Shown here one piece after another: positions 14,206 to 25,849 of a stretch of DNA of 64,000 bases. Numbering within the stretch: the stretch's first letter is position 1; the number at the start of each line of letters is the position of its first letter. This stretch comes from Paramacrobiotus metropolitanus. Taxonomy: Eukaryota > Tardigrada > Eutardigrada > Parachela > Macrobiotidae. Made by a program: the position numbers and the translations under genes. Under the pieces are notes generated by a model. That model did no database searches. It worked only from the letters and a program-made list of their open reading frames with translations, and had not been told where the DNA came from. The DNA lies in the NCBI RefSeq assembly GCF_019649055.1, contig NW_026570223.1:1612001-1676000 (forward strand), written 5' to 3'.

Positions 14206-15698
14206 ATGTGAAACTGCTTTCTTCAAGTTATCATATCGTGTTTCGTGAAGTCTGGCTAAAGATAGCTGAGAAACCGCTTTTGTAAGATATGTTAGTCATG
14301 AAAATCAATGATCTCATTCGGCCGAAAACACAGGAGGGTGCTCTGTGTGGTACACAGTAAAGCGTGATTTAAAGTACTCGTACTACCGTGGTGCGGCTCG
14401 TTTACCAGAAGTTTGCAGCTGGCAACAGTGCGTAATGCCGAAAGGCTCGGTTATTTACGGTATTACGATGTTACGATGTTTACTCCGAGAACTGAATGCT
14501 CCAACCATGCGATCGCGAGTGTACAAGTACATGTGATATGAATAATGAGTAAACGATCGATGATATCTGTATGAATTTATATGAACTCAACGTCAGATGC
14601 TGCCGTATTACTACAGAGCCCTGTATACTGCACTATTGTGAGCTGTACATGTGAATATAAATATAGATACTTCAAAGTATACAAAAATGTTTATTGTACA
14701 GCCAACCTTTGCCTGGCAGTACACAATCTCTGTACAGTGACAATTATCCGCATTTTGGTGCGCAAATAAGCTGGTTTTGAATACGTCTTGCATTACATGA
14801 CTCTATTAATTAAGTCTTCAGATGCAGTACTGTGCTGAACGCTATCAAATAACTTTTACTGTGCTTATTTTTATTTACAGTACTTTCCCATGTGTTGTAC
14901 CAACTGTGAGTTCATCCAAGAACACTGTATATATTCAAGAATTATGTTTATTCCCGGAAACTTCAAATAAATTTTTAGGAGAACATATTCTTTTACAGAA
15001 TAATTTTACTTACTATATACCGGTATCTGTGGTTACATGTACTGCAGTGCCGTTCTTGGTTAATTCACATTTACCGCCGGGCGCCGGCAAGCTGGCATAC
15101 GCTGTACTAAGTTTGTAACGCAGTAACAAAGTACTGTGCGTTTGTGGTTCGGGATGCGAACCATGCGCAGTGGTTGCCGCGAATGATGTTTTTACGTTAT
15201 GAGTCTGCGGTTGTAGTTCTCGGATTTTGCAAGAAATCATCATCGTGACTTTCAGTTAAAACATACACAATAAAGTCATGTGAATACTTCTAGATACAAG
15301 TCTACATTGTAAATACATAAATTGCACTCGAACAGGCACTTCGCAAATCTCCTCTAGGCTCTAGCTAGAAATTTGTCCTAAAGTTATTTTAGAATCTGGC
15401 GTACGTATATCAGCTGTGTTAATATTGCCGCAATTAATGCACATGAATTCAGCTGATTGTACTCGTATTTCCAGGCCAATTAAAAATTTACTCAAAACAA
15501 GATCATATGTAAGATGAACATTTACGGTAAAAGAAAAAAAAACAACGCCCTGGGAATTCCAAACTGATAGCCTTAGAAGCGAGCCAGAATCACTGCTAAT
15601 TCTGTAGTTTCTTCGGTTAAATTTTTAGTAACTACACTGTACGTGTGCGCTATACAAACTCAAAACTAATAAAGAAAAACAAATCTTTCAAACTCTGT
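14206..15698. other. Intergenic between VWA copies B and C
   Basis: AT-rich spacer with several 60-100 codon open frames on both strands, none with coding character. GTAC/TACAGT words are frequent. A short inverted repeat GGTTCG..CGAACC occurs at 15147-15162. No gene recognised. Confidence 0.45.
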
Positions 15699-18693
15699 TT
15701 AGAACAAATTTTGCAAATTCTTTAACACGACAGCTTCCTTCTCAGCAGAAATGTGCTTCCGAACAAAGGTCAACGCTTTGTTAGCAATGGCTTGCCAAAT
15801 GTGCACTTGACCGGCATGTTTAGCATTCAGATAAGCCACAACCAGCAATGTCGCCAGGACAACCACATCAAGCATCTCGCCGGCGTTATTCGCTGCGGAA
15901 TCCTGAGTGACACCGAGAATTCGCTCTAAATGCATCGAAAATTCCCAGGTGCCGTTCCACTGCTGTAAATCCAAGACCTGGTTTAAAACCGGCTTGTGAC
16001 ACAGTGTTGCGTCGAACATCTCCACGTCGCCGGTTCGCTCCATGTCGGAATACTGCTGCTGCTGCTGCGCGGGCTGATGTGATCCAAAATCGGTTTGTGC
16101 ACCAGAATTTTCATACTGTACGCCAGCACTTCCAAACGATGTAGCGGACGGTGTAGCAGAATTCTGAAGCTCGGATAAGATATCGATGGCAGCAGCAGAA
16201 TCTTTCGACAGTTCATGAGCGAAGGGAGCAGAATAGTGTGTCCATGTTCCTGCATTTCCAAACGAAAAACCAGCAGTGTTTGCAGTCGTGCTGGCTGATG
16301 TTGAACTGCCAAATAAAGATTGTGCCCCAGAATTTCCGAACAATTGCGTTCCGGCAGTTGCAGACGCCATCGAACGTCCAAAAGTCGGATGATTTCCAGA
16401 ACTGCCAAATGTCATACCTCCAAAGCTGGAAAATGGTTGCGCTCCGAAATTCCCAGACGAGCATGGAGTACTAATATATGAGCCAGAACTTCCGTAGACA
16501 CTTCCAAACAATGGTGGACCACCTGACTGAGACAAAGCCTGTCCAAACTGGACCGGCGCTGAATTTCGGAACCAACCTCCAATTGCCTGTTGAGATTGTT
16601 GATAGCCTTGGAAGACACTTGTGGGCGTAGCCTTGTATCCTAAACCAAACTGCGAGCGCGACGCTGACATTTGCACAGGAACTTCTCTTAACTGCATCTC
16701 CTTTGCTATACCGCTTACTCGCTGTTCAACAGCTAGGAGCGAAACGTACTTACACATTACACCATATTTTAGGGATATTTCTGTAATTTTTTTCTTATTA
16801 TTCGGATCACTGGCTGCCTCCTGCATCATTTGTATCGGATCATTATTTCGTCTTTGTAATGAACCACCGTTGGCAGCCAAATAGCTCCCACTTGGAGCTG
16901 TCTCAAGGAATTTTATAAGGGCTCGCGCTGCGAGTTTTTGGATGCCGGGACTGCTTTCGTTCACTGGGTACTTGAAAGGCGTTTGCTCGGCCACTTGGTC
17001 TTTGAGCTGCAGGATGACCTTTGGACTCTGCTCTGTCTCTCCAACTTCAAAGAACGCATAAGCGATTTGCCGGTCACCGCGGAATACGGGAGGTAGCACA
17101 TACGGCACTTGTTGAACGTTCTTCACTCCTTCCCACAAAACACTCGCTTGTACAACGGCAGGCTGCAACGCTCGTTCCAGATGGCGGCCGATTTTGTCTT
17201 CCAATATTTCTCCGTGTTTGCAGTACTCTGATTTCCCGTTGCCAGCCAACGCGATTCCGTTGACCAATGAGCGACTGCAGCTGTCGCCGATCCCGAATGA
17301 GAACACTCTGGAATCCGACGCATTTTTCTTGACGAGATCTATTACTTGTTCTGTGTTGCTAACTTCACCGTCGGTCAAAATAAATAATTGCCGAGAAAAA
17401 CCGGAAAGCGCAGGAGTTGCAAAAATCTTGTGCAACGGTTGAAGGATCTCTGTTCCTCCCAAATTGGCAGCTGTGGCATCAGCATAGCTTTTTGCAGCTT
17501 TGAACGTTAATTCAGAGTAGAGTTTGCTTTCAGGAAACAATGATTCAAATGTACTACCAAAGCGGTAAAAGTTGAAATAACATCCTTCTGGAATGCTTCG
17601 GAGGAAAATTTGCATCGCCCGCTTCGCGTCTTCGATTTTATCTCCTTCCATCGATCCGGAGCAGTCCACGACAAAGACCAGCTCAAGCTCACTCAGGACT
17701 TTTTGGCTATCTGTTTCGAGTTGTGGGACGAACGAATACATGCCGACAAACTGATCACCGTCGACGCGCTCCACGAAAACGTAATGTTGGGGATTATTTT
17801 GGATCTCAATATCGATTACCAAATCACGGTCAACTGGTTGCTGCTGCGCACCGAAAGTGACCTACAACGAGAATTAGTTTGGGAGCGGTTCGGTGAATTT
17901 AGCAACAGAAATCTACTGGGTTAAAGTTCACACCTGTATGGGCGTAAATTAGAAATTAAACATTTGCATAATTCAATAAAATTAGCAAAAAATATATTAC
18001 AACAGCTAACAGGTCGAGCCCCTTAAAAATATTAGGCAGGCTGAAATCCAAACGTACCTTAACAGATTTGTGTTCAATAATGCTAACAGCAATCGGATGT
18101 GAGACAGAGGAAACTGATTTCACTTTATCCAAAGTTTCGATTTTGGCATCCAGCGTCGCTTTATACGACACCGTTGCAGCGTATTTCTCTGGTGCAGCAG
18201 TTAAGTCGAGTACACCTGCCGGATTCGGATTGTATCGCGGGAAGAGCGCCATGGGAATGAGGAGTCGCTGCTTCGTCTCGCTGACGCTGTCCAGTGTGCA
18301 GACGTAGTTGATGCTGACCACGCACTCCTTCCCGGGCGGCAGTCTGCCCACACTCAGCACGAAGGTGTCGTCGCTGCGATCCGCCTGGTCCAGAAGATAC
18401 GCGCCGTCTCCGCGTTGCAGCGCGGCGTTGTATTCCTTGAAGGCTTCGTCCTTCTTCTTGTACTGACTGATCAGTGTACGGTCGTCGATCTTCACGGTGA
18501 AGCCCGTGACAGCGGCTTGGTCGTTCATCGGGAATCCGTACACGCATTCCAGATGATCCGTGGATTCGACGTTCTGGAAAGTCTGGTTAATAGTGATGGA
18601 ACCGGCAAATCCTTTGACGTCCACATCGTAATGAATAGCGCTCAGTGGAATCGGTTTGTTCGATTCAACAGCAAATAATCCACAATTCAACAT
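15699..18693 (-). CDS. VIT + VWA domain protein with FG-repeat linker (copy C, about 932 aa)
   Basis: Two exons: 18058-18693 (212 codons) and 15699-17861 (720 codons plus stop), GTACGT..TTGTAG, phase 0. The VIT exon is nearly identical to copy B. The VWA MIDAS motif DCSGS is at about 278 and LTDGEV is conserved. What differs is the linker. Residues about 610-825 form a Gly/Ser/Gln/Phe-rich tract with about 12 FG dipeptides in contexts like PPLFGS, SSFGGMTFGS, TQLFGN and SLFGSS, ending in a QQQQQ run. This looks like an FG-nucleoporin segment, not the Met/Arg and acidic linker of copy B. The C-terminal domain (LDLQQWNGTWEFSMHLERIL to the end) is shared with copy B. The gene structure is intact and complete. 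Function unknown; the family fold suggests a cytosolic protein-interaction role. Confidence 0.9.
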
Positions 18694-19519
18694 TTTCAGA
18701 ATTTAACTTTTAACAGTCTTTGTGGACAGAATAGGCTCTGAACGGGTGTATTTCCAGGCGCTGAACCCGTTATACGTATGTTGTGTCTGCAGTAAAATGA
18801 AACCAATAAATCGTAGAAAAATGTCCGACCCTGTGCTTAGCTAGCCAACGTTTTTGAAACGATTTGCGATGCTCCAGTTTGCTGTCTTGTACTGCACTAA
18901 CCACAGCAGAGCTCGGCTGCTTTGGACCTAAAGCATAGAATCTGATGATACCAAACCGATACTGGGACGAAAAACTAATCTATAGAAGTAAGTATGATTA
19001 TGTAGATTTGATTTCCGAACCGGATCTGACTGTGTTATGTACGTATGGCGTCGTATGCAGATGACGAAGAATACTAACAGGCGCTTTAAAGTGCAGGAAG
19101 TACGGTAATATAAAGGCATTCGGCAAACATTATAAAAATGTCGGAGGACCGAAGATAACTACAGTACAGGGCCGAAGATAACTAAAGTACTGTATCTGTA
19201 CTGAGTAACCTTGTTCGGGCTTGGCTTGCCGAGCCTGCAGCAAGCAATCGTAGGACGATCACTGAATTGGTTTTGTACAGTAGAATGCGCATGCATATTG
19301 TTTACGGGGACGGTCTGCTTTCCATTTCCTGATAGGTAGGACATGTCTTTGTAGTTTGTACGCGGTACGGTGTATGCGTATACTTCTATTCAAGAATATC
19401 AGTCAGATGTATGACGCATCAGTGCTTTGAACTGTTCCTTTCCGCTTACGGCCGGGAATTATGGTGGTGTCGTTTACCGTTAACTATGCCGAATGTGATA
19501 ATTATGATCTCATAATTAT
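18694..19519. other. Intergenic upstream of VWA copy C
   Basis: Presumed promoter region of copy C. No clear TATA box (only GTATAACG near 18770). At 19141-19185 the phrase ACCGAAGATAACTA is imperfectly repeated. No gene recognised. Confidence 0.4.
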
Positions 19520-20024
19520 GAGCACTTCGTGAATACTGTAATCAGAGCATTTATATTACGAGTACTTATAATCTAGATTCTTGAAATACTGCAGTAGCTT
19601 TTGTACATATCTACTGTACTTCGCATGTGTAAGAAAACGGCGACTTGATTTCTTTACGCTACGAAGGTGTAGAATGCTAATATTATTCAAATAGTATACT
19701 TCATACAGAACATAGTATGATTGCATTGTCCTAACTACCAATCTTCTTTCGTAAAGATGGGCTGTAGATGGATTTTATTTTTTGTATGAAGGATACTATT
19801 TGAATCATAACAGCAAAATAATATTCTACACCTTCGTAGCGTAAAGAAATTAAGTCGCCGTTTTCTTGCGCATGCAAAGTACAGTAGACACAAAGCGACT
19901 GCAGTATGTACAGATAGCTTGAGAATCTACAGTAGATTGTACTCTTAATATGAAAGCTCTGATTATATTACCAGGAAGTGCTCATCTTTACGAAGGACGA
20001 TTAGAACAATGCAATCATACTATA
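19520..20024. repeat. Nested inverted repeat (arms A-B-A'-B', about 200 and 45 bp)
   Basis: Arm A (19520-19707) and arm A' (19783-19983) are imperfect reverse complements along their whole length. Examples: TTCTTTACGCTACGAAGG at about 19649 against CCTTCGTAGCGTAAAGAA at about 19834, and GAAAACGGCGACTTGATTTC against GAAATTAAGTCGCCGTTTTC. Segment B (19712-19759, ATAGTATGATTGCATTG..GTAAAGATG), which lies between the arms, reappears inverted as B' (19983-20024) directly after A'. A single transcript could fold into a long, mostly double-stranded hairpin. It resembles a foldback element or a palindromic rearrangement. Confidence 0.9.
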
Positions 20025-20571
20025 AAACTCCAATTAACGCACAAACGATAATTTCAGAAAATCATTTATGCTGTTTTAACAGTAGAAAATGATCAGTAAT
20101 ATTCGTGCATGCTGCGCTCGAGAGTCGAAACTCGTAAGTATAGTGATCTTCAATGCTTTTTACTACTGCATTTCAATAGTTAATGCGAAGGTGCACGAAA
20201 GTATCATCGCAGTTACTCATCTCTTGCTATTTTTTCTAAGCTTCTTTATTGTATGTATGCATGTATTGCTTCACCCTGGAACATCCCGTTACTGTTTTCT
20301 GTAATTCCGATTTGCGCGCCGGGTTTCTATGGCATAATTTTTATTCGTCCACTGCGCACTATAACGTGCAAAAATATGTTTTCTGAACGTTCTTCAACAA
20401 GAACAAATTCAAGTCATCTATGTACGTATGCGCGATAAAAATATGATGACTGAGTGCAGGAATCGATTAAACAAACTAAACGAACTAATTAAACATGAAT
20501 CATCTGATTAATAAAAGTTAGCACTTGAAAATGTTCTCCAAATCAAGCCGAATAAAATAAATTACACGGTG
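20025..20571. other. Intergenic, nothing recognised
   Basis: AT-rich DNA 3' of small-protein copy 2. Short open frames only. Confidence 0.4.
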
Positions 20572-21822
20572 TTATTCGCTCTCGCTGCGACGTCTTTGAT
20601 TGTAGTCTCCCATGCGGCCCTCCAGGTCTTGGTCAGGAGCGTGACCCAGGGCACGCTCCATGGAGTTGTTGCGGTCGGGATAGTATTCGCTCTGTACACG
20701 CTCCGCATCGCACGTGTCGGCATCAATGCCGGATACGTCGTTGATGGGGCGGCCCAAGTCCATATCCGACTGAAAATTAATAAACTCACTGTCAAATTCA
20801 AATCAAATAAAAGTACCGTACTGTAATGACCACATCAGCATATGCATGTGCAGTGCGCCGCAATATATAGCACCTATTTGTTATGATAATGTCCACACGC
20901 ACTGTACATCAATAATTATACCAATTATATAACAAAGTTATCAATTTATCATGCGCACTAAGCCACTAAGTAAGAAAAATAATTACACACGACTATAACG
21001 CAGGCGCTCCAACGATATACTCTACTTGTATTATCCATGCATTTAGAAACAACCCTCAGATTATCAGTTCCGCGAAAGGTAAACTTTTTGAAATTTGTCC
21101 ATATGCAAAACAAATCAAGAATTCAGGATTGATTACTGTAAGTACAAGTGCGCAGTTAAACCTGCGGAAATGAAGAAATTAAAGGTCACTTTGTAGCAGA
21201 CTTTATTATCAGCCGAAAGAAATTGCTAGTTTATGAAATCTTGCTTACTACCGAAACACAAATTTTATTGTGAGTTTTACAGCAGTGCTAGCAACAGAAG
21301 TATTAAAGTTATTTTAGCAGTACTTGTCTTAGGTGCATATAGTACATTCGCAATATTAATTGCACAAATGCGCAATAACAACAATATTCTCCGTCCTTAT
21401 AATTCGTGCTCGCATAATTAATAGTAAACACCTAACAATACTAATTACACATTGTAAGCGATTTAAAGTTTTCACAAATCTAAATCAGTAAGTAGTGTTA
21501 AGCACGATCGGTAGTTTAACAAGTACTCTGCGCTTAATGCTACATACAAAACCAGTTGGCCGATTCACTTTTAAAATGGCAGTCAGGAATGTTTCAATCT
21601 AATAATGCTTACAATTTTAAGCTAATAGCTAGGATTATAAGTATATGGCTAAGGTTAATGTGGGTAAAACTTAAAGAAATTAAGACATCGGAATTTAGTC
21701 TTACCAACGAAAATACAAGCATGTTTTGCTCTTAATAATAATATATTAACGCTAAAATATAAACTTACAGCGGCACCGCGGAAGGCAGCCGGTTCACCTC
21801 CTTGTCTCGTTTGACGGTCCAT
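20572..21822 (-). CDS. Small hydrophilic protein family, copy 2 (two exons, 83 aa)
   Basis: Exon 1 is 21769-21822 (18 codons, MDRQTRQGGEPAAFRGAA) and exon 2 is 20572-20769 (65 codons plus TAA). The intron is about 1 kb with GTAAGT..TTTCAG, phase 0. Exon 2 begins SDMDLGRPINDVSGID, carries QSEYYPDRNNSMERALGH and ends RRRSESE. Exon 1 matches copies 3 and 4 (GGEPAAFRG), which suggests that it is the typical form and that copy 1 has diverged. Hydrophilic throughout, with no membrane segment. It is divergent to copy 3, whose ATG lies about 2.4 kb away on the other strand. Confidence 0.85.
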
Positions 21823-21954
21823 AACTGCTTGGTTAAGACGAATTAATTGCTGATAAAACTGTAAAGAGTTATTCTGATTTGATGCAACTGGTAAAGCTTA
21901 GAAGTTTTTCCTTTCAACTTTAATGAATGCAGTTTAGCTGGTGCACTACACCGA

Positions 21955-21962
21955 TTTATATA
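21955..21962 (-). promoter_or_regulatory. TATA box of small-protein copy 2
   Basis: TATATAAA on the minus strand, about 135 bp upstream of the ATG. Same relative position as in the other four copies. Confidence 0.55.
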
Positions 21963-24127
21963 CGTTGATTTTGTTTGATTTGGAACGCGCTGATGCAAGA
22001 ACTGGAAATTTCTATGTTTGAATAAATGAAGAGTTTTGTTATGATTACAATTCGTATGGAAGAGCGGGCACACGTTCACGGTCACACGCTGTTGATTGAA
22101 CTTTATACATGGAGTGTTTTCGATTCCTACAAAATACGAATGTTGGTACGAATGTTGTGATTCTATTCCTGTCGCGATATTTTTTCACAATTTTGACCTG
22201 CCATATGTTAATTTGCCCTTGACATATACTCGGTAAAAGTTGGCAGGATTGAGTCACATAATCCTTTGATACGAGGACGTCGAGGAGTTTACAGCTTATA
22301 CGCTGGGTGTCTGCCGATCATTCTCGAATTCTTGGCAACTGTTCTGCGAAACGCTTCGGATTATGACTTCCGCATAAGTCAGCGACAGATGCCCGTACTG
22401 ATGATTCTGATGATTTCTGATGATTCAGCGGAGCATCCGATAAGTTAAGAACTAATGATTTGAAAGATATGACAAATTATACGTAATATTAATATTCAAA
22501 AATAATAATATGCATATTTAAAGATCGTCAACATGTGAATTCTGGAATAGTACATACTCTAGGCTTTTAACAGCAGTAATGCAAGCAGTGCTTTATTTTG
22601 CCTCTAATCTATACTCGTATTAAAGAAACAAATACGCACATATTATAAAGTGTTTATTTATATATATATCAATAATCAACCTTTATTGAGTTCCGTTTGC
22701 TGTTACGCGGCAAAAAAAACCCTATTACAAATTAACCGAAAGGCGCGCATAAGTTCATAACGTATTCTTTTTCGAAAGTTTTGTAAACAAAACTCGTGCA
22801 ACGGAAGCAACGATAAGGTAAAACACCGCTTTCTCCTCTATTTTACACATGAATCTTTTTTTGGTATTTTCTAGAAGGATTTTAAAAAAAGCAGAGATTA
22901 CAATTACTTGATAAAACAAAACGGCATTAAATCAGACGGTCAGGAGAGAAAGGGTGATCGGGTAGAATATTGGCAAATTTCCGTCGGAAACGCCGAATAT
23001 TTGGTGATCACGCGCAAAATAATGATTTTATCACTCTAATTGAAAGCGTGCAGCACGGTGCGAGCAATGGTTAAGAGTTAAGACTGACCATGAGCAATGG
23101 TCAAAACTACAGTATACAGCGTGTTGCATGTGAAATTTTGTCGGAGAACTTTCCGATATTGTTTGGCTGCTACAAAACCTAGCTAGAACTTTGCTAAGAA
23201 TTCATTAATTCATTTTACACTTGCCTATTGTAGATTTAGTGATCGACAACAAATGCCATGTTAAACAACACTTCGACACAGTTATAAAAAAAAGGTACAG
23301 TACTTGTACCCGTAGTCATGACCACATTGAACGCCAGCTGCTACGTATTACAGATCAGGGAGATCACTAATGTACATCTGTGCGAAAAAGAACAAAAAGA
23401 GCCGGGCAGTGAGTTAATTATGTTTCAACAGGTCTTCGGCATAAATTACAATAATTATTAATTTCTATTTCATGACGAAAACATCCTGCTACACGCAGGC
23501 CGACCAAAACAATTTTTGAACGGTCACAAGTCACAACCATCAGAACACTGAAAAAAGTTCTGTGTTCTGATGAAAAAAAAAAGTGAAAAGTGGTTTACTT
23601 AAAAGGGTGCCAAATTACCGTAATAAGATAAACGAGATCATGCGTGTAGTTTTACTAAATAATTTTATCTACTGAGAATTTTTTGTGTCCCAAATTTGCC
23701 CGTTAATTTTTACGTTTCTGCTTTACATCTGCCAAATGCAGTTCCCGGCGTTCTAGGATCGTACACAAGTAATGTTCCGCGGAGTCACAATAATATCTCT
23801 TCAGACCCTGGAACGTTCCGTTACAATGCTTAGACCTTAGAGTAGCCGCGCAAAATGCATGATTGCAGTTACAGCGGTTTACTTGTACTTGTACATACAG
23901 TACGAGTACAAATAATCAGTCGCGGTAAGATGCGAGTTTGAAAAACAATCTAAATTTAGAAAAGTCATATGTACAAGTGCATATCAGTTCCCTTACCACT
24001 AGATAGGCAAAAGCACGCATGTTTCCGTTGAATTTACTGCATGGATCTTTCCATGGTACTCAGAAAACAACCTAAGGATCTTTTTCTGGTACCGGGGCTG
24101 GCAGCAGAATCGTTCAGCAACTACGAG
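21963..24127. other. Divergent intergenic region between small-protein copies 2 and 3
   Basis: About 2.2 kb of AT-rich DNA flanked by two divergent members of one family, so it should contain both regulatory regions. No open frame of coding character and no transposon ends were seen. A short exact repeat TTCTGATGAT occurs around 22406-22424. Confidence 0.45.
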
Positions 24128-24134
24128 TATAAAA
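24128..24134 (+). promoter_or_regulatory. TATA box of small-protein copy 3
   Basis: TATAAAA 140 bp upstream of the ATG at 24268, the same distance as in copy 4. Confidence 0.6.
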
Positions 24135-24267
24135 CAGCGGCTGCAGCTGTGAGGAACATCACAAAATTAAATAGTAAAAACTGAATTATCTGAGGCTAAG
24201 AAATAAGTCCGATCGTTAATTAGATTTTTTGTGTGACAGTTTTTATCACTCGTAACCTTTCAGTATC

Positions 24268-24843
24268 ATGGACCGACAATCGCGTGATGGTGGTGAGCCA
24301 GCGGCGTTCCGCGGCGGTGCGGTAAGTACATGTGCGAATTATTACAATGTTAAAAGTTTCGAATTGGCTTTTCTTAAATAGTAGTTTTTCTTTGGTTCGA
24401 TCATACTTTAATCATCTAGCGATCTGTTTTTCAATTTTTTCAATGTTGCTTATCAGCCGATAACTTTACAAATCCATTTTGCCTACCATGCAGGTTTTAG
24501 TTTTTCAAGTTTCTTTGTTTTTATTAATACTAATGTTGCATGGGGCCAGCGTCTTTTGTACGCCTCTGCGAATACCGTCTGTACTTATGGTATCTAGTGG
24601 AACCTAGTTTAAGTTAAACAGGTAGAATAAATTTATTTGTAATTACAGTACGACATGGATCTTGGCCGTGCCATCAACGATGTAGCAAACATTAATGCGG
24701 AGACGTGCGATGCCGAGCAAGCTCAGTCCGAATACTATCCCGACAAGAACAACTCCATGGAACGCGCTCTAGGCCGCCAACCGGAAGGACTCCAGGACTT
24801 CCAAAACCAGCAACAGAACCGTCGACGCAGCGAGACGGAATAA
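24268..24843 (+). CDS. Small hydrophilic protein family, copy 3 (two exons, 82 aa)
   Basis: Exon 1 is 24268-24321 (MDRQSRDGGEPAAFRGGA) and exon 2 is 24649-24843 (64 codons plus TAA), with GTAAGT..TTACAG splice sites, phase 0. The protein runs YDMDLGRAINDVANINAET, then CDAEQAQSEYYPDKNNSMER, then ALGRQPEGLQDFQNQQQNRR and RSETE. The predicted protein is identical to copy 4 over all 82 residues, although the coding DNA differs at 12 synonymous sites. The Gln/Asn-rich, Arg-rich tail and lack of hydrophobic stretches point to a disordered protein. The function is not known; the strong TATA promoter and multiple copies would suit a gene that needs high or rapid expression. Confidence 0.87.
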
Positions 24844-24923
24844 GGCGGTGGTTTCCATGCAGTTTACGTCATGGCATGTTTATGACCTTTGCTTGTTAAA
24901 CAGTTGTAGTACGTTGAATACTT

Positions 24924-24959
24924 GTGTACATATCTTTCCTTTAATGTGATATGTAGCAC
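24924..24959 (+). promoter_or_regulatory. 3' flanking hairpin of small-protein copy 3
   Basis: TACATATC at 24927-24934 pairs with GATATGTA at 24948-24955. The stem extends by GTG/CAC around a single bulged G. The loop begins TTTCC. A matching hairpin sits after copy 4, so the element is conserved in the family's 3' flank. Confidence 0.6.
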
Positions 24960-25849
24960 ATATCGACAGCTCAACCAAATGTTCATTTTCTGTTACATTA
25001 TTACGCCTGCTGCTAATTATAAGTTCCTTTCTTGTAAATGAAATTTCATGAAATTAACCTAAATATTATGCGCTCAACCAGGAAATAAAATAAATTACAA
25101 TGACTTGCTGAAGCCGACTTCACAATGATAGGGGCGTGAGCTGTATTACGACTACATTGCTTCTGCAGAATGTACTGGTAAAAATATGATAGTGTACCAG
25201 AGTTTAACAAGTCTTTTTTCAAGTTGAGTACGTACATGAGAGCCCAGAAAGGTCTCACGAGTTTCCTAAGGAAAAAGCAACTAACTGTAGTTACCAAAAT
25301 TTTATGCTAACAGACCGTAGAAGGGCCAAAGTTGAACATTTTCAGGTTTGTTTCTTAAATGGCATTTTATAGTGCGGCTAGATTGTGTATATAGTGCTAG
25401 AACAGAAATTCAGTTCAGTAGTTCCCCCGGTTCCGCATACCGCTGTTTCTGTCTGTGCATCGTACTGGAACAGAAATTCGAACGCCGCATACGAATTTCA
25501 GTACAAGCCCAGCACGGATGAATATTGGCCGATGATTATTAAAAAATAAGTAATTCCAAGGATGTTTTGCTTTGCGGTCGCTCACAGACTGTCATAATAT
25601 TAATAAACCCGTACCTATGTTTAGTAATATCTATATTATGATACACTTTACATAGTTCAATCGAAACACTGACTGTTTACTTGTACAGTACATAACTTGC
25701 AGTGATGACTAACGTGATTTTGACTAACGTGTTAAGTTACATGAATTTTTTACTTTGTACTGTACTCGTACTTATTGTTAAGTAGCAGCTCAGATATATT
25801 TCTACTGTTCTGGGTCAAGTTGTGTTAGAACAGTGTGCATTCTTATCGC
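24960..25849. other. Intergenic with one copy of the long-repeat end motif
   Basis: Mostly featureless. At 25511-25529 it carries AGCACGGATGAATATTGGC, the same motif that ends both long-repeat copies at about 27123 and 28786. A minus-strand 83-codon frame at 25046-25297 has no support. Confidence 0.5.

Noticed and set aside
15147-15162. Short GGTTCG/CGAACC inverted repeat as a tRNA-like element
   Set aside because: No acceptor, D or anticodon arms can be assembled around it.
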